Source of the DNA: Aeromonas jandaei
GTDB taxonomy: Bacteria > Pseudomonadota > Gammaproteobacteria > Enterobacterales > Aeromonadaceae
NCBI RefSeq assembly: GCF_037890695.1
Contig: NZ_CP149571.1
Coordinates: 3,812,001-3,876,000, forward strand
DNA: 64,000 nucleotides
Direction: 5' to 3'
This document shows positions 46,959 through 56,944 of this stretch, one piece after another; within the stretch, counting starts at the first letter, position 1, and the number at the start of each line of letters is the position of its first letter. Both the position numbers and the translations under genes were made by a program. Under the pieces are notes generated by a model. It made no database searches, was not told where the DNA came from, and saw nothing but the letters and a program-made list of their open reading frames with translations.

Positions 46959-47344
46959 GGGATACCTCTGCAGATGAAACAGGACGGGAAAGGAGAAATA
47001 TCGCTGGCCAGTGCCAGTTGTATCAGCTTTTCCTCGTCGGAAATGACGATGAAGAGGCTTTTTTACACAAGCCAATCGTGCCAGAGAGCGTGAAGATTTC
47101 AACACAGTAGAGTAGCTTTGTTAATCACTCCCCCATCTTTCACTGGTGAACCTTGCCAAGCACAAACGATCGTGCTGAATTTAACCTTTTAATAACTCTG
47201 TTTTGGGGCTAAAAATCAGGAATTTCTACTAAAAAGAAGATTGTTCTAGCATTCAATTCTGTGAAGAATAGGGGAAAAGATATTTGATACTAAAAATCGC
47301 CTTTTTCGCCAACGCGTCCCTGTGGGGAAGGAATCACTGTCACC
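46959..47344. other. Divergent promoter region between DUF1653 gene and alaA
   Basis: About 385 bases, AT-rich towards alaA. A + strand imperfect hairpin followed by TTTTTT at about 47025-47064 looks terminator-like but has no gene before it. I see no other feature. Confidence 0.35.
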
Positions 47345-48559
47345 ATGTTCACAATCGACAAGTCGCACAAGCTCGACGATGTCTGCTATGACATCCGCGG
47401 CCCGGTGCATAAAGAAGCTCGCCGTCTCGAAGACGAAGGCCACCGCATTCTCAAGCTCAACATCGGCAACCCGGCCCCGTTCGGCTTTGATGCGCCGGAA
47501 GAGATCATCAAGGATGTGATCCTCAACATGCCCCAGAGCCAGGGCTACTGCGACTCCAAAGGGCTCTTCTCCGCCCGCAAGGCGGTGATGCAGTACTACC
47601 AGCAAAAAGGGATGCGCAAGGTCGACATCGACGACATCTACATCGGCAATGGCGCCAGCGAGCTTATCGTGATGGCGATGCAGGCGCTGCTCAACAACGG
47701 CGACGAGATGCTGGTGCCCTCCCCCGACTACCCGCTCTGGACCGCCGCCGTCACCCTCTCCGGTGGCCATGCGGTGCATTATCGCTGCGACGAAGGGGCC
47801 GACTGGTATCCGGATCTCGATGACATCCGCGCCCGCATCACCCCGCGCACCCGCGGCCTGGTGCTGATCAACCCCAACAACCCGACCGGCGCCGTTTACG
47901 GCAGCGAGTTCCTGCTGGAGGTGATCGAGATCGCCCGCCAGCACAACCTCATCATCTTCGCCGACGAGATCTACGACAAGATCCTCTACGACGATATCTC
48001 CCACACCAGCGTCTGCACCCTGTGCGACGATGTGATGGTGGTGACCTTCAACGGCCTCTCCAAGGCCTACCGCGCCTGCGGCTTCCGTCAGGGCTGGATG
48101 GTCATCACCGGCCCCAAAGGCCGTGCTCGCGGTTACATTGAAGGGCTGGAGATGCTGGCCTCCATGCGGCTGTGTGCCAACGTGCCGATGCAGCACGCCA
48201 TCCAGACAGCCCTTGGCGGCTACCAGAGCATCAACGAGCTGATCCTGCCGGGCGGCCGCCTGCGCAAGCAGCGGGACAAGGCATGGGAGCTCTTGAACGA
48301 GATCCCGGGGGTCTCCTGCGTCAAACCCAAGGGGGCGCTCTACATGTTCCCCCGCCTTGACCCCAAGGTGTATGACATCCGCGACGACCAGAAGATGGTG
48401 TTCGACCTGTTGCAACAGGAGAAGCTGCTGCTGGTGCAAGGCACCGGCTTCAACTGGCCGGCGCCGGATCACTTCCGGCTGGTGTTCCTGCCCCGGGAAG
48501 AGGAGCTGGAGGATGCCATCGGCCGCCTCGCCCGCTTCCTCAAGGGCTACAAGCAGTAA
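47345..48559 (+). CDS. alaA: Glutamate-pyruvate aminotransferase AlaA-type
   Basis: PLP-dependent class I/II aminotransferase making alanine from pyruvate and glutamate. 404 residues as in E. coli AlaA. Key parts: LNIGNPAPFGFDAPEEI, INPNNPTGAVY, FADEIYDKILYD (PLP-binding Asp/Tyr) and the Schiff-base lysine in NGLSKAYRACGFRQGW. The C-terminal FRLVFLP provides the carboxylate-binding Arg. AAGGA lies upstream of the ATG. Monocistronic. Confidence 0.94.
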   Translation: MFTIDKSHKLDDVCYDIRGPVHKEARRLEDEGHRILKLNIGNPAPFGFDAPEEIIKDVILNMPQSQGYCDSKGLFSARKAVMQYYQQKGMRKVDIDDIYIGNGASELIVMAMQALLNNGDEMLVPSPDYPLWTAAVTLSGGHAVHYRCDEGADWYPDLDDIRARITPRTRGLVLINPNNPTGAVYGSEFLLEVIEIARQHNLIIFADEIYDKILYDDISHTSVCTLCDDVMVVTFNGLSKAYRACGFRQGWMVITGPKGRARGYIEGLEMLASMRLCANVPMQHAIQTALGGYQSINELILPGGRLRKQRDKAWELLNEIPGVSCVKPKGALYMFPRLDPKVYDIRDDQKMVFDLLQQEKLLLVQGTGFNWPAPDHFRLVFLPREEELEDAIGRLARFLKGYKQ

Positions 48560-48571
48560 GCAAGGCTCATG

Positions 48572-48598
48572 AAAAAGGCTCCCGCGGGAGCCTTTTTG
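48572..48598. terminator. Bidirectional terminator
   Basis: AAAAAGGCTCCCG / CGGGAGCCTTTTT palindrome between the convergent alaA and YfcC-type genes. Confidence 0.92.
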
Positions 48599-48622
48599 TT
48601 ATCTGTCGTTTTATTCGTACCA

Positions 48623-50098
48623 TCAACCGTGCAGCAGGGCGCCAGCCACCAGTACCGCCATGGTGATGAGAGCTACCCCGATGATGAAGGGCAGCACCCA
48701 ACGCACGAAGCGATCGTAGGGGATCTTGGCGAGCGCCAGACCCGCCACCAGATGGGCGGCGGTGGGGGCAAACAGGTTGATCCAGCCGGAGGCGGACTGA
48801 TAGGCGGTGATCACCAGATCCCGCGAGATGCCGGAGAAGTCAGCCAGTGGCCCCATCAACGGCATGGAGACGGTCGCCAGCCCCGAGGTGGACGGGATGA
48901 AGAAGCTCAGGATGATGTGCACCAGATAAGCCATCAGGATGAAGACTGACGAAGAGAGTCCGCTCACCAGCCCCTCGGCCCAGTGCAAGATGGTGTCGAT
49001 GATAACGCCATGCTCCATCACCACATAGATGCCGCGCGCCACCGCTACCACCAGCGCCACTCCGATGAGGTCTCGCGCCCCGTTGAGGAAGGTCGCCACA
49101 TAGTTGGACTCCGGCATCCGGTTGATCAGCGCGATCAGGATAGAGGCGCTGAAGAACAGGGTGGAGAGCTCGTCAAACCACCAGCCAAAGGTGGGCAGCG
49201 CATCGATCCCCAAATCCGACCAGGGCACCACCGCATAGATCATCAGCAGGAAGGTGCCGAAGAATACCAGCATGGTGAGCTTCTGCTTGCCGGTGAAGGC
49301 GAGGTTGCCGCTCTTCATCTGGGAGAACTCGTCGTCATAGACAATGTCGGCCAGCACGGAGCGGGACTTGTCCTGCTGCACCTGTTTGGCGTAGCGCATC
49401 ACGAACCAGGAGGCGAAGATCACCAGCAGCAGCCACTGGATGACCCGCAGGCCAATCCCCTCACCGATGGGAATGCCGGCAAAACCGGAGGCGATGCCGG
49501 TAGCAAACGGGTTGACGGTGGAGGCGAGCACCCCGACCCCGGAGCCAAGCAGGATAATCCCCGCCGCCACCATGCGATCAAAGCCCGCCGCCATCATCAC
49601 CGGCACGATCAGTGCCCAGAAGGCCACCGTCTCCTCCGCCATGCCGAAGGTGGAACCACCAAGAGCAAAGAGAGCGATCAGCACCGGGATCAGCAGCCGT
49701 TCGCGCCCGGCAAAGCCGCGCACGATGGCTCCCACCCCGGCATCCAGTGCCCCGCTCTGCATGGTCACCGCGAGAAAACCACCGATGATGAGCACGAACA
49801 GTGCGACGTCGGCCGCCTTGTGAAAGCCCTGAATGGGGGCCTTGAGCACATCGAATACCCCCTGCGGATGAGAGGGCAACTCGGTGTAGCTGCCGGGCAC
49901 CGGCAACAGTCGCTCATCGCCGCTGTAGTCAGCCACGGCCGCGGCCGCCACCGGCTGCTGGGTCTTGGCCGTCACATAGTTGTATTTGCCCGCCGGCAGC
50001 ACCCAGGTGAGGGCTGCCATCAGGGCGATGATGATGAAAAGCAGGGTATAGACAGTGGGGAGTTGGCGCTTTTTGGGCGCTTCATTTGGAGTGGTCAT
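48623..50098 (-). CDS. YfcC family membrane transporter
   Basis: 491 residues, about 12 hydrophobic helices. Belongs to the C4-dicarboxylate-anaerobic-carrier-like/YfcC group (ALTWVLPAGKYNYV at the start, GSTFGMAEETVAFWALIVPVMMAAGFD, FFIPSTSGLATVSMPLMGPLADF, and the end QSASGWINLFAPTAAHLVAGLALAKIPYDRFVRWVLPF). Members transport amino acids, peptides or dicarboxylates; the substrate is unknown here. GGAAG precedes the ATG. Confidence 0.85.
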   Translation of the reverse strand: MTTPNEAPKKRQLPTVYTLLFIIIALMAALTWVLPAGKYNYVTAKTQQPVAAAAVADYSGDERLLPVPGSYTELPSHPQGVFDVLKAPIQGFHKAADVALFVLIIGGFLAVTMQSGALDAGVGAIVRGFAGRERLLIPVLIALFALGGSTFGMAEETVAFWALIVPVMMAAGFDRMVAAGIILLGSGVGVLASTVNPFATGIASGFAGIPIGEGIGLRVIQWLLLVIFASWFVMRYAKQVQQDKSRSVLADIVYDDEFSQMKSGNLAFTGKQKLTMLVFFGTFLLMIYAVVPWSDLGIDALPTFGWWFDELSTLFFSASILIALINRMPESNYVATFLNGARDLIGVALVVAVARGIYVVMEHGVIIDTILHWAEGLVSGLSSSVFILMAYLVHIILSFFIPSTSGLATVSMPLMGPLADFSGISRDLVITAYQSASGWINLFAPTAAHLVAGLALAKIPYDRFVRWVLPFIIGVALITMAVLVAGALLHG

Positions 50099-50215
50099 AG
50101 CTTCCGTACCTCGGCAATGCCGTCATGTGATCCGATCACCGCCAGACTAGCGGGTTTGATATGGGAAAAAGGTGATCGCTGATAATAAAATTCCGTAACT
50201 TAGCGGTATTTTTGC

Positions 50216-50247
50216 CAAAAAAACAGGGCCCCGCGGGGCCCCATTTT
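50216..50247 (-). terminator. Terminator after fabV
   Basis: Reverse strand GGGGCCCCGCGGGGCCC then TGTTTTTTT. Confidence 0.88.
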
Positions 50248-50261
50248 CACTTGAGTCAGAC

Positions 50262-51455
50262 TCAGAGCTCGACCACATCGAATTTCACGTCCGGATTCAC
50301 ATCCGCATCGTAATCGACCTCGTCCAGACCGAAACCGAACAAGCGCAGGAACTCCTGCTTGTAGCCGGTGTAATCGGTCAGCTCGGAGAGGTTCTCGCTG
50401 GTGATGGATGGCCACAGGTCGCGGCAGGTCTGCTGCACGTCTTCGCGCAGTTCCCAGTCATCCATGCGGATGCGGGCCTGATCGTCCAGCGCCATGTCGG
50501 AAGCGTAGAGACGGGTGCGCATCATGCGATCCACCTGCTCCATGCAGCCTTCGTGAATGCCCTTCTCTTTCATGATCTTGAAGGCCATGGAGATATAGAG
50601 CGGCATCACCGGAATGGCGGAAGAAGCTTGAGTCACCACGGATTTCAGCACGGCCACGTGAGCGGTGCCGCCCTTGGCAGCCAGATCGCCACGGATGGCG
50701 GCAGCGGCGCGGTCCAGATCTTCCTTGGCGCGACCCAGAGTGCCATGCCAGTAGATTGGCCAGGTCAAATCGGTACCGATGTAGGAGTAAGCCACGGACT
50801 TGGCGCCGTCAGCCAGCACGCCAGCATCGCGCAGGGCGGCCATCCACAGCTCCCAATCCTGACCGCCCATGACGGTGATGGTGTTCTGGATCTCTTCCTC
50901 GTTCGCCGGCTCAACGGTGGCGGTGATGATCTGATCCTTGTTGGTATCGATGGCGGTGGTGGTGTAAACCTCACCGATCGGTTTGAGGGCAGAGCGCACC
51001 ACTTCGCCGGTTTCCGGCATCTTGCGCACCGGAGAGGCCAGAGAGTAGACCACCAGATCAATCTGACCCAGATCCTGCTTGATGAGCTCGATCACCTTGG
51101 CGCGGCACTCGTTGGAGAAGGCATCGCCATTGACGCTCTTGGCGTAGAGGCCTGCCTCTTTGGCAGCCTTGTCGAAGGCAGCGGAGTTGTACCAGCCGGC
51201 GGTACCGGTCTTGGACTCGGTGCCCGCTTTTTCAAAGAAGACGCCGAGGGTGGCGGCGCCAGAGCCAAAGGCGGCAGCAATGCGGGAGGCCAGACCATAA
51301 CCGGTGGAAGCGCCGATCACCAACACCTTCTTGGGACCATTCTCGATGGTGCCCTTGGCTTTGGTGTAAGCAATCTGGCGACGAACATTGGCTTCACAGC
51401 CAACCGGGTGAGTGGTGGTGCAGATAAAGCCGCGAACCTTGGGTTTGATAATCAT
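50262..51455 (-). CDS. fabV: Trans-2-enoyl-CoA/ACP reductase FabV
   Basis: NADH-dependent enoyl reductase completing each fatty-acid elongation cycle; the FabV type is naturally tolerant to triclosan. N-terminal [20 protein letters not shown], the nucleotide loop [21 protein letters not shown], and the active-site Y-x8-K in the [23 protein letters not shown] region are all present. 397 residues is standard. Monocistronic. Confidence 0.96.
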   Translation of the reverse strand: MIIKPKVRGFICTTTHPVGCEANVRRQIAYTKAKGTIENGPKKVLVIGASTGYGLASRIAAAFGSGAATLGVFFEKAGTESKTGTAGWYNSAAFDKAAKEAGLYAKSVNGDAFSNECRAKVIELIKQDLGQIDLVVYSLASPVRKMPETGEVVRSALKPIGEVYTTTAIDTNKDQIITATVEPANEEEIQNTITVMGGQDWELWMAALRDAGVLADGAKSVAYSYIGTDLTWPIYWHGTLGRAKEDLDRAAAAIRGDLAAKGGTAHVAVLKSVVTQASSAIPVMPLYISMAFKIMKEKGIHEGCMEQVDRMMRTRLYASDMALDDQARIRMDDWELREDVQQTCRDLWPSITSENLSELTDYTGYKQEFLRLFGFGLDEVDYDADVNPDVKFDVVEL

Positions 51456-51715
51456 ATGGGGTCTCGGATCCGTTTAATGGATGAAATCGGGGCATAAGAT
51501 ACCTCATCTTGCCGCGATAAGGTGCTCTGATGTGTTGAACGGCAACAAAAATCCATCAGCCCACGACAGAAATGAAAGAGAAATAGCCTCCCAGAGCTTT
51601 GGTTGCCCCACGGCACATTCGGGCACTTGCCAGAAGCCGCTTGCCCACCCATGGCTGGCATATACTTGGACAACATCGTGGCGCTGGATGATTGGCCCAA
51701 CAGGGCGGAGGTAAC

Positions 51716-52648
51716 ATGACCAGATGTTGGCAAAGATGCTTGTTGTGGGCGGCTGTGGCACTGTTTGCAGCCAGTGAGGTATCAGCCAAACCGACTGTCG
51801 GCATGGTACTGAAATCGGTCCGCAACGAGTTTTTCATCGAGATGGCGAAAGGGGCAGAGACCTATGCTGCGGCCCACCCCGACGCTCTGACACTACAGCT
51901 AGAAGGCATCCAGCAGGAGGTGGATGTCACAGGTCAGGAGGCGATTATCCGCAAGATGATCGGCCAGAAAGTGGATGCCCTGGTGGTGGTACCGACCGAT
52001 TCGGTCGCCATGCTGCCCGTTCTGATGGAGGCGATCCGCGCCGGCATTCTGGTCATCAACATGGACAACAAGCTAGATGACAGGGCACTGGTGCTGGAAG
52101 GGGTCAATGTCCCCTTCGTCGGCCCCAGCAACTTTGCCGGCGCGCGCAGTGTCGGCGAATATGTCGCAAAAAAACTCCCGGCGGGCAGTAAAGTCGGGCT
52201 GATCGAGGGCCCCCCCGGTGCCATCAACAGCCGGGCTCGCAGTGACGGATTCCGGGCCGCCCTGCGCGCTGCTGACATGGTTGTCGCCGGCGTGCGCAGC
52301 GGCTACTGGGACACAGCTCAGGGCAAGAGCGCAACTATCGATCTCCTCAAGGCAACCCCGGACGTCAAGGCGCTGCTCTGCGGTAACGACAATATGGCCA
52401 TCGGTGCCGCCCAAGCCCTAGCTGAGCTGGGGCTCAAAGGCAAGGTGCTGATCGGTGGCTATGACAATATTCCGGGGATCCACCCCTATCTCAGCGATGG
52501 ATCTGTGGTGGCAACCGCAGACCAGTATCCGGGCAAGCAGGCACAATATGCGCTCGACCTCGCCCTGAAAGCGCTGGCGCAGAAAATAACGCAAGCCGAT
52601 CTGCCCGGCATAGTGCAAACCCCTGTGGAGCTGGTCACACATCCTTAG
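51716..52648 (+). CDS. Periplasmic sugar-binding-type protein (RbsB/LacI-like), no transporter nearby
   Basis: 310 residues with a signal peptide (MTRCWQRCLLWAAVALFAA...VSA). The mature part is a type 1 periplasmic-binding fold: PTVGMVLKSVRNEFFIEMAKGAE, QEAIIRKMIGQKVDALVVVPTD, VINMDNKLDD, SRARSDGFRAAL and LLCGNDNMAIGAAQALAELGLKGKV. GGAGG precedes the ATG at 51716. No ATPase or permease gene follows; instead a second, unrelated binding protein begins eight bases later. It may serve a distant transporter or act as a sensor ligand carrier. Confidence 0.85.
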   Translation: MTRCWQRCLLWAAVALFAASEVSAKPTVGMVLKSVRNEFFIEMAKGAETYAAAHPDALTLQLEGIQQEVDVTGQEAIIRKMIGQKVDALVVVPTDSVAMLPVLMEAIRAGILVINMDNKLDDRALVLEGVNVPFVGPSNFAGARSVGEYVAKKLPAGSKVGLIEGPPGAINSRARSDGFRAALRAADMVVAGVRSGYWDTAQGKSATIDLLKATPDVKALLCGNDNMAIGAAQALAELGLKGKVLIGGYDNIPGIHPYLSDGSVVATADQYPGKQAQYALDLALKALAQKITQADLPGIVQTPVELVTHP

Positions 52649-52656
52649 GAGGCTAG

Positions 52657-53406
52657 ATGAAGGGGTGGTGGGTATTGCTGCTGTTGTGGTGCCAACTTGC
52701 ATCGGCCGGGCCAGTGCTAAACATCTATGCCGATGCCTACCCCCCTTTCATTCAGGTTACCGGAGAACAGCTGAGCGGCCCTTATGTCGATGTCTTTGCC
52801 CGCTTGGCCAAGCAGCAAGGGATAGAGATTCATTTGCAAGCCAAGCCCATGCGGCGTCTGCTCAAAATAGTGGCCACCGAGCCAAACAGCTGCGGACTTG
52901 GGGTGCACTTTTCGGCGGAAAATGCCGAAACCCTGCGCTACGTTGCGCGCATCGCCCCCATCACCCTCGCAGTCTACGCCCGGCAAGAAACTATTCCGCC
53001 CCTGAGCAACATAGAAGCGCTACGCAACTACCGGATTGGTGCCATCGATGTGGCAGAGCTGAGGGAGCTGCTTGATAACGCAGCGATCCGCTACGAGCTG
53101 CTACCCAAGGCCAGTCTGGGGATCGCCATGCTGCAAGCCGGGCGCTTCGACCTGTTGATTAGCGACGAGCTCCCCGAGCTGATCACCTCCCCCAGACATA
53201 AAAACAGGCTCCAGCGAGTGATGATCCTTGCCCGGGTGGAAAGGTGGCTAGCCTGCCATCCGCAACTCCCGCCCGACACAGTGAAACGCCTGCGCACATC
53301 GCTCTCTCTTGGAGTCTTTGGCGATGCCATGGCCGATATCTGGCAAGGGTATGGTTTGAGCTCGGTATATGAGGGGGTCAGACGGGAGTGGATTGTTATT
53401 CCCTGA
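52657..53406 (+). CDS. Family 3-like periplasmic solute-binding protein, no transporter nearby
   Basis: 249 residues with a signal peptide (MKGWWVLLLLWCQLASA). The fold is that of polar-amino-acid-type (SBP_bac_3) proteins: LNIYADAYPPFIQVTGEQLSGPYVDVFARLAKQQG, the AKPMRRLLKIV segment, and LQAGRFDLLISDE. AGGAGG precedes the ATG, and the gene is tightly linked to the sugar-type binding protein. No membrane components are present; a ligand-sensing role is possible but unproven. Confidence 0.82.
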   Translation: MKGWWVLLLLWCQLASAGPVLNIYADAYPPFIQVTGEQLSGPYVDVFARLAKQQGIEIHLQAKPMRRLLKIVATEPNSCGLGVHFSAENAETLRYVARIAPITLAVYARQETIPPLSNIEALRNYRIGAIDVAELRELLDNAAIRYELLPKASLGIAMLQAGRFDLLISDELPELITSPRHKNRLQRVMILARVERWLACHPQLPPDTVKRLRTSLSLGVFGDAMADIWQGYGLSSVYEGVRREWIVIP

Positions 53407-53530
53407 CCACATCCCTAGTCAACCTTCTCTACGCGGCAAACTTCAGCGACACCAGCACAGGTCTTCTCTCCTTCTTTCGCCCTCCCCACCTTTCACCTCG
53501 AGCTATCAATGGTGCCCCCGCTTGAGGCAG

Positions 53531-54118
53531 TCAGCAGGCTATCCGGGTGATCTTGCCCGCTTGCAGCTTGTAGAAGGCATCCTGCGGCAACTCCTGAGCC
53601 CAGATCGCCGCCTCATCGAGGTCGGCATAGACGCCACGCAGCATGGCGCCGAGCAGACCGTGGGAAATGACGATGGCCCGCTCGGCGATGGCAGGATCCA
53701 GCAGCCACTGGAGTGCCCGACGCTGAATGCTGAGGACACTCTCGGCCCCTGGGGCCTGCAGATACCAATCGCCCCTGCCGGTATCGAGTTCAGGGTGAGA
53801 CTGGCAGAGCTCGGGGATCCGGCACCCTTCCCACTCCCCCATGCCGAGCTCCATCAGCCGCTCATCCCAGATAATGCGATCGGCGGGCAAACCCAACTGC
53901 TCGCACACCAGCAGGGCGGTCTGACGAGCGCGCCCGAGCGGGCTGGCGTAGACACTCCAGCGTGCCGGATCCGCCAACTCGTCGGCAAGCCGCCGTCCCA
54001 TGGCAATAGCTTGCGCTTCGCCCTTCTCGGTCAGATCGGAGTTGCAGCGTCCCTGCAGGCGCTGTTCGGCATTGAAAAGGGTCTGGCCATGGCGCAGCAG
54101 ATAGATGATTCGTGACAT
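53531..54118 (-). CDS. Histidine phosphatase family protein (phosphoglycerate-mutase-like)
   Basis: Phosphatase with catalytic His in YLLRHGQTLFNAEQRLQG, Arg in ASPLGRARQTA, Glu in MELGMGEWEG and the second His in ISHGLLGAML. 195 residues from ATG 54118; the open frame extends to 54208 without a better start. Similar proteins include CobC and GpmB; the substrate is unknown and no cobalamin genes are nearby. Confidence 0.88.
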   Translation of the reverse strand: MSRIIYLLRHGQTLFNAEQRLQGRCNSDLTEKGEAQAIAMGRRLADELADPARWSVYASPLGRARQTALLVCEQLGLPADRIIWDERLMELGMGEWEGCRIPELCQSHPELDTGRGDWYLQAPGAESVLSIQRRALQWLLDPAIAERAIVISHGLLGAMLRGVYADLDEAAIWAQELPQDAFYKLQAGKITRIAC

Positions 54119-54199
54119 GTGATTTCCAGCTGATTCAACGAGATGGGAACAAGGCGACAACCCGGGTGGGGCGGTAACGGCTTTCATTGCCCATGCAGG

Positions 54200-54220
54200 G
54201 TAACGCACAGCCAGCGTTAC
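54200..54220. repeat. Perfect 7-7-7 inverted repeat
   Basis: GTAACGC-ACAGCCA-GCGTTAC lies between the phosphatase gene and the end of the YheO-type regulator gene. It may be a weak terminator or an operator; there is no T run. Confidence 0.4.
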
Positions 54221-54279
54221 GGCCTGTGACTCTGGCTGTTGTCGCTTGTGCAGAGTATGGGGAGGCAGGTGTCATGCAC

Positions 54280-54933
54280 CTACCCCTTCTTGATCTCCCG
54301 CAGGTAGCGGTAGATGGAGTGGACCGAGATGCCGAGCTGGCGCGCGGCGATCTGGGCACTGTCTTTAAGCTCGAAGATCCCCATGTCGTGCAGCTGATTG
54401 ACGATAACCCGGGTCTTCTGGGAAGGGGGTACGGCCTCATTGCCACGCACCTCGGCACTGACGGTATCTATGGTGCTGTTGAGCGCTTCGTCGATGTTGC
54501 GGGCAAACACCTCGGGGGTAGCGTGGTTCTCGCTGGCATGCATGCACTCGGGCATCATGGCACGCAACACGGATTGCAGCGGGGCATCCATATCGGTGTT
54601 GATGCAGAGCAGTCCGATTGCCTTGTGCTCCCCGTTGCGAATGACGGTGGTGAGCGAACGCAGGGTCTTGCCGGTCGCACACTTGGTCATGTAGGGGTTG
54701 GAGATATCCTGCCCGCTCTTGAGCTTGATCATCGCCAGGTTGGTGATGGGGGCGCCGACGCTGCGGCCGGTGATATGGCCGTTGGCAATCTTGATGATCG
54801 AGGGGTTGCGCACATCCAGACTGTGGAGCAGCACCTCGGTGTGCTGACCATACATGGCGGCGATACCATCCACGATGATCTCCATCGATTTGAGGATCTG
54901 GAAATCGTTCTGACTCAACTCTTGCAGCTTCAC
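54280..54933 (-). CDS. YheO-like PAS / HTH transcriptional regulator
   Basis: DNA-binding regulator, 217 residues from GTG 54933 (AAGG seven bases upstream; a TTG at 54951 is less likely). The N-terminal YheO-like PAS domain (SMEIIVDGIAAMYGQHTEVLLHSL, GHITGRSVGAPITNL, GLLCINTDMD) is followed by the C-terminal HTH_22 (GIFELKDSAQIAARQLGISVHSIYRYLREI). DauR belongs to this group. It sits downstream of cyuA and ridA on the same strand, so it probably controls the cysteine cluster. Confidence 0.9.
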   Translation of the reverse strand: MKLQELSQNDFQILKSMEIIVDGIAAMYGQHTEVLLHSLDVRNPSIIKIANGHITGRSVGAPITNLAMIKLKSGQDISNPYMTKCATGKTLRSLTTVIRNGEHKAIGLLCINTDMDAPLQSVLRAMMPECMHASENHATPEVFARNIDEALNSTIDTVSAEVRGNEAVPPSQKTRVIVNQLHDMGIFELKDSAQIAARQLGISVHSIYRYLREIKKG

Positions 54934-54998
54934 ATTCGGACCTTCTTGCAAGGGCTGCTGCCGGGCGATGGACGCCGGGCAGCAGCCGACAGGGACAC

Positions 54999-56288
54999 TC
55001 AGGCGGACATGATATCAATAATGGTGCTGTCTGTGGCAGACATGCCGTCCTTCACCATCTGACCCACGTTGCGAATGGTCTGATCCACGTTGTCGGAAAC
55101 GATCCCCTGCCCCGACACCGAGTGGCTGTTGAGCGCCATCAGGAAGCCACGTACCGCCGCGCCGGAGGAGGTACTCACCTTCATGGCGCAGGAGGCTTTG
55201 GCTCCGTCACACACCATGCCGGCACTGTCGCTCAGCACGTTCTGGATGGCGAAGCAGGATTGCTCGAAGCTGCCGCCAGCGAGATAGACCATGGCCATGG
55301 CGGCTGCCGCGCTGGTCACGGTATTGCCGCAGAAGGCCGACAGCGGCGGATAGTGGGACTTGATATAGATGGCGCCCAGATGGCTCATGATGAGGGCGCG
55401 AGCCAGCTGCTCTTCACTGGCACCATAGCGCTCGGCAATCACCATCACCGGAATGGTGGCCGCGATGCCCTGGTTACCGCTGCCAAAGTTGCTCATGGCA
55501 GGCAAGGTGGCGCCCCCCATACGAGCATCGGAGGCAGCCGCCGTCATCATCACGATGCGGTTCATCACATCCTCGCCGATGAGGCCGGCATCGATGTTCT
55601 GCTGCATGGTACGACCGATCTCGAGACCATAGGGGTTGTTCATCCCCTCGGCGGAGAGCTTGCCATTCAGTTCGGAGGCCTTGAGGATGAACCTGATCTG
55701 CTCGAACTCCACCTGGGTGGCGAACTCATAGATGGCGGCGATGCTGATATCCACGCCATCGCAGATGGCGCCGGTGGCACCGCTCTGACTCTGATCGGCG
55801 GTGAAGGTCACCTCGCCATCGCGACGCTGCTCGACGATGCGGGTATGGCCACCGCACAGGGTCACTTCGGCGCTGTGCTCTTCACCGTTTCCATCAGAGC
55901 CATAAACAGTCACGCGGCAGAAGATAAACTCGGGGGCAGCAGTGCGGCTGACCAGCACGCCACCTGCATCGATCAGGGCCTGGGCACGGGCCACCTGATC
56001 TGCGGTGATGGCGGCCAGCACCTCCAGTCCGCCATCGGCATTGCCACCGAGGGCGCCGGCTGCGGCGGCGATCGCCAGACCAATCTTGCCGGTACCCGGC
56101 ACATAGACACCCATCGAGTTCTTGTAGAGATTATCCGACACCGCCACCTCGATACGACGCGGTGCGCAGCCCAGTTGCCGGGCGGCAACTGCGGCGGCAT
56201 AGGCAGCGGCGATAGGCTCGGTACAGCCCAGCGCCGGTTTGACAACCTGTTGAATAATCTGCAGATACTGCTGCCACGCTTGTTTCAT
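54999..56288 (-). CDS. cyuA: L-cysteine desulfidase CyuA (YhaM/UPF0597)
   Basis: Iron-sulfur enzyme splitting cysteine to sulfide and 2-aminoacrylate, which becomes pyruvate and ammonia. 429 residues with [17 protein letters not shown] (catalytic/cluster Cys22), [17 protein letters not shown], and the later cysteines in [44 protein letters not shown]. It lies between ridA and the YheO-type regulator on the reverse strand and is divergent from the CyuP-type transporter. Confidence 0.93.
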   Translation of the reverse strand: MKQAWQQYLQIIQQVVKPALGCTEPIAAAYAAAVAARQLGCAPRRIEVAVSDNLYKNSMGVYVPGTGKIGLAIAAAAGALGGNADGGLEVLAAITADQVARAQALIDAGGVLVSRTAAPEFIFCRVTVYGSDGNGEEHSAEVTLCGGHTRIVEQRRDGEVTFTADQSQSGATGAICDGVDISIAAIYEFATQVEFEQIRFILKASELNGKLSAEGMNNPYGLEIGRTMQQNIDAGLIGEDVMNRIVMMTAAASDARMGGATLPAMSNFGSGNQGIAATIPVMVIAERYGASEEQLARALIMSHLGAIYIKSHYPPLSAFCGNTVTSAAAAMAMVYLAGGSFEQSCFAIQNVLSDSAGMVCDGAKASCAMKVSTSSGAAVRGFLMALNSHSVSGQGIVSDNVDQTIRNVGQMVKDGMSATDSTIIDIMSA

Positions 56289-56310
56289 TGATTGAACCTT
56301 TCTCTATCCG

Positions 56311-56694
56311 TTACCGAGCGATATGGGCGATCGCTTCCACTTCAACCTTGACGCCCATCGGCAGATCCTTCACCGCGAAGCAGCTGCGCGCCGGACAATC
56401 TTTCTGGAAATAGGCTTTGTAAACCTCGTTAAACGCGGCAAAATCGCTGATCTCGGCGAGATAGCAGGTAGTCTTGAGGACTGTCTCCAGCGAGCCGCCG
56501 CCCGCCTCCAGCACCGCTTTCAGGTTTTCGAGTGCCTGACGACTCTGTGCCTCAATACCGCCGGCAACCACGCCGCCCTGCTGTTTGCACACCGGCAGCT
56601 GGCCGGAGGTAAAGATGAGGTCGCCATAGACAGTGCCATGGCTGTAAGGTCCGATGGCGTCGGGAGCCGAGGCCGCAGTGATGATTTTTTTCAT
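56311..56694 (-). CDS. RidA family 2-iminobutanoate/2-iminopropanoate deaminase
   Basis: Hydrolyses reactive enamine/imine intermediates. 127 residues; APDAIGPYSHGTVYGDLIFTSGQ at the start and the substrate-binding Arg in CPARSCFAVKDLPMGVKVEVEAIA are canonical. ATG 56694 has GGAG upstream. It is 22 bases ahead of cyuA in the same transcript, which makes sense because the desulfidase releases 2-aminoacrylate. Confidence 0.94.
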   Translation of the reverse strand: MKKIITAASAPDAIGPYSHGTVYGDLIFTSGQLPVCKQQGGVVAGGIEAQSRQALENLKAVLEAGGGSLETVLKTTCYLAEISDFAAFNEVYKAYFQKDCPARSCFAVKDLPMGVKVEVEAIAHIAR

Positions 56695-56944
56695 ATTACC
56701 CACTCCGTAATTGCAATTATTTTTGCATTTATAGCTCTACTTTCGCTCAACATTATTTGCTTTTTAGTTTATCCATTCAACAAAAAGATAGAAAAATGGC
56801 GTAAAAAGGCATCTTTAGGTCTCATAGTAAACCGTGATCACCCTCCTGATTTGAATAAAAGAGAGCGCGGACGCATTGTTTGCAACGCATTCATTCAACT
56901 ATATTTGCGCCCACTCTTACCCTTACAACGACAAGAAGGTTCTA
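56695..56944. promoter_or_regulatory. Divergent control region of the cysteine cluster
   Basis: 250 bases between ridA and the transporter gene, markedly AT-rich next to ridA (TTGCAATTATTTTTGCATTT around 56711-56730, with TTGCA repeated) and with CGCATT repeated near 56872-56890. These are candidate operator elements, but no consensus can be assigned. Confidence 0.45.

Noticed and set aside
47025..47064. Terminator-like hairpin on the + strand
   Set aside because: The stem is imperfect and there is no + strand gene before it that it could terminate.
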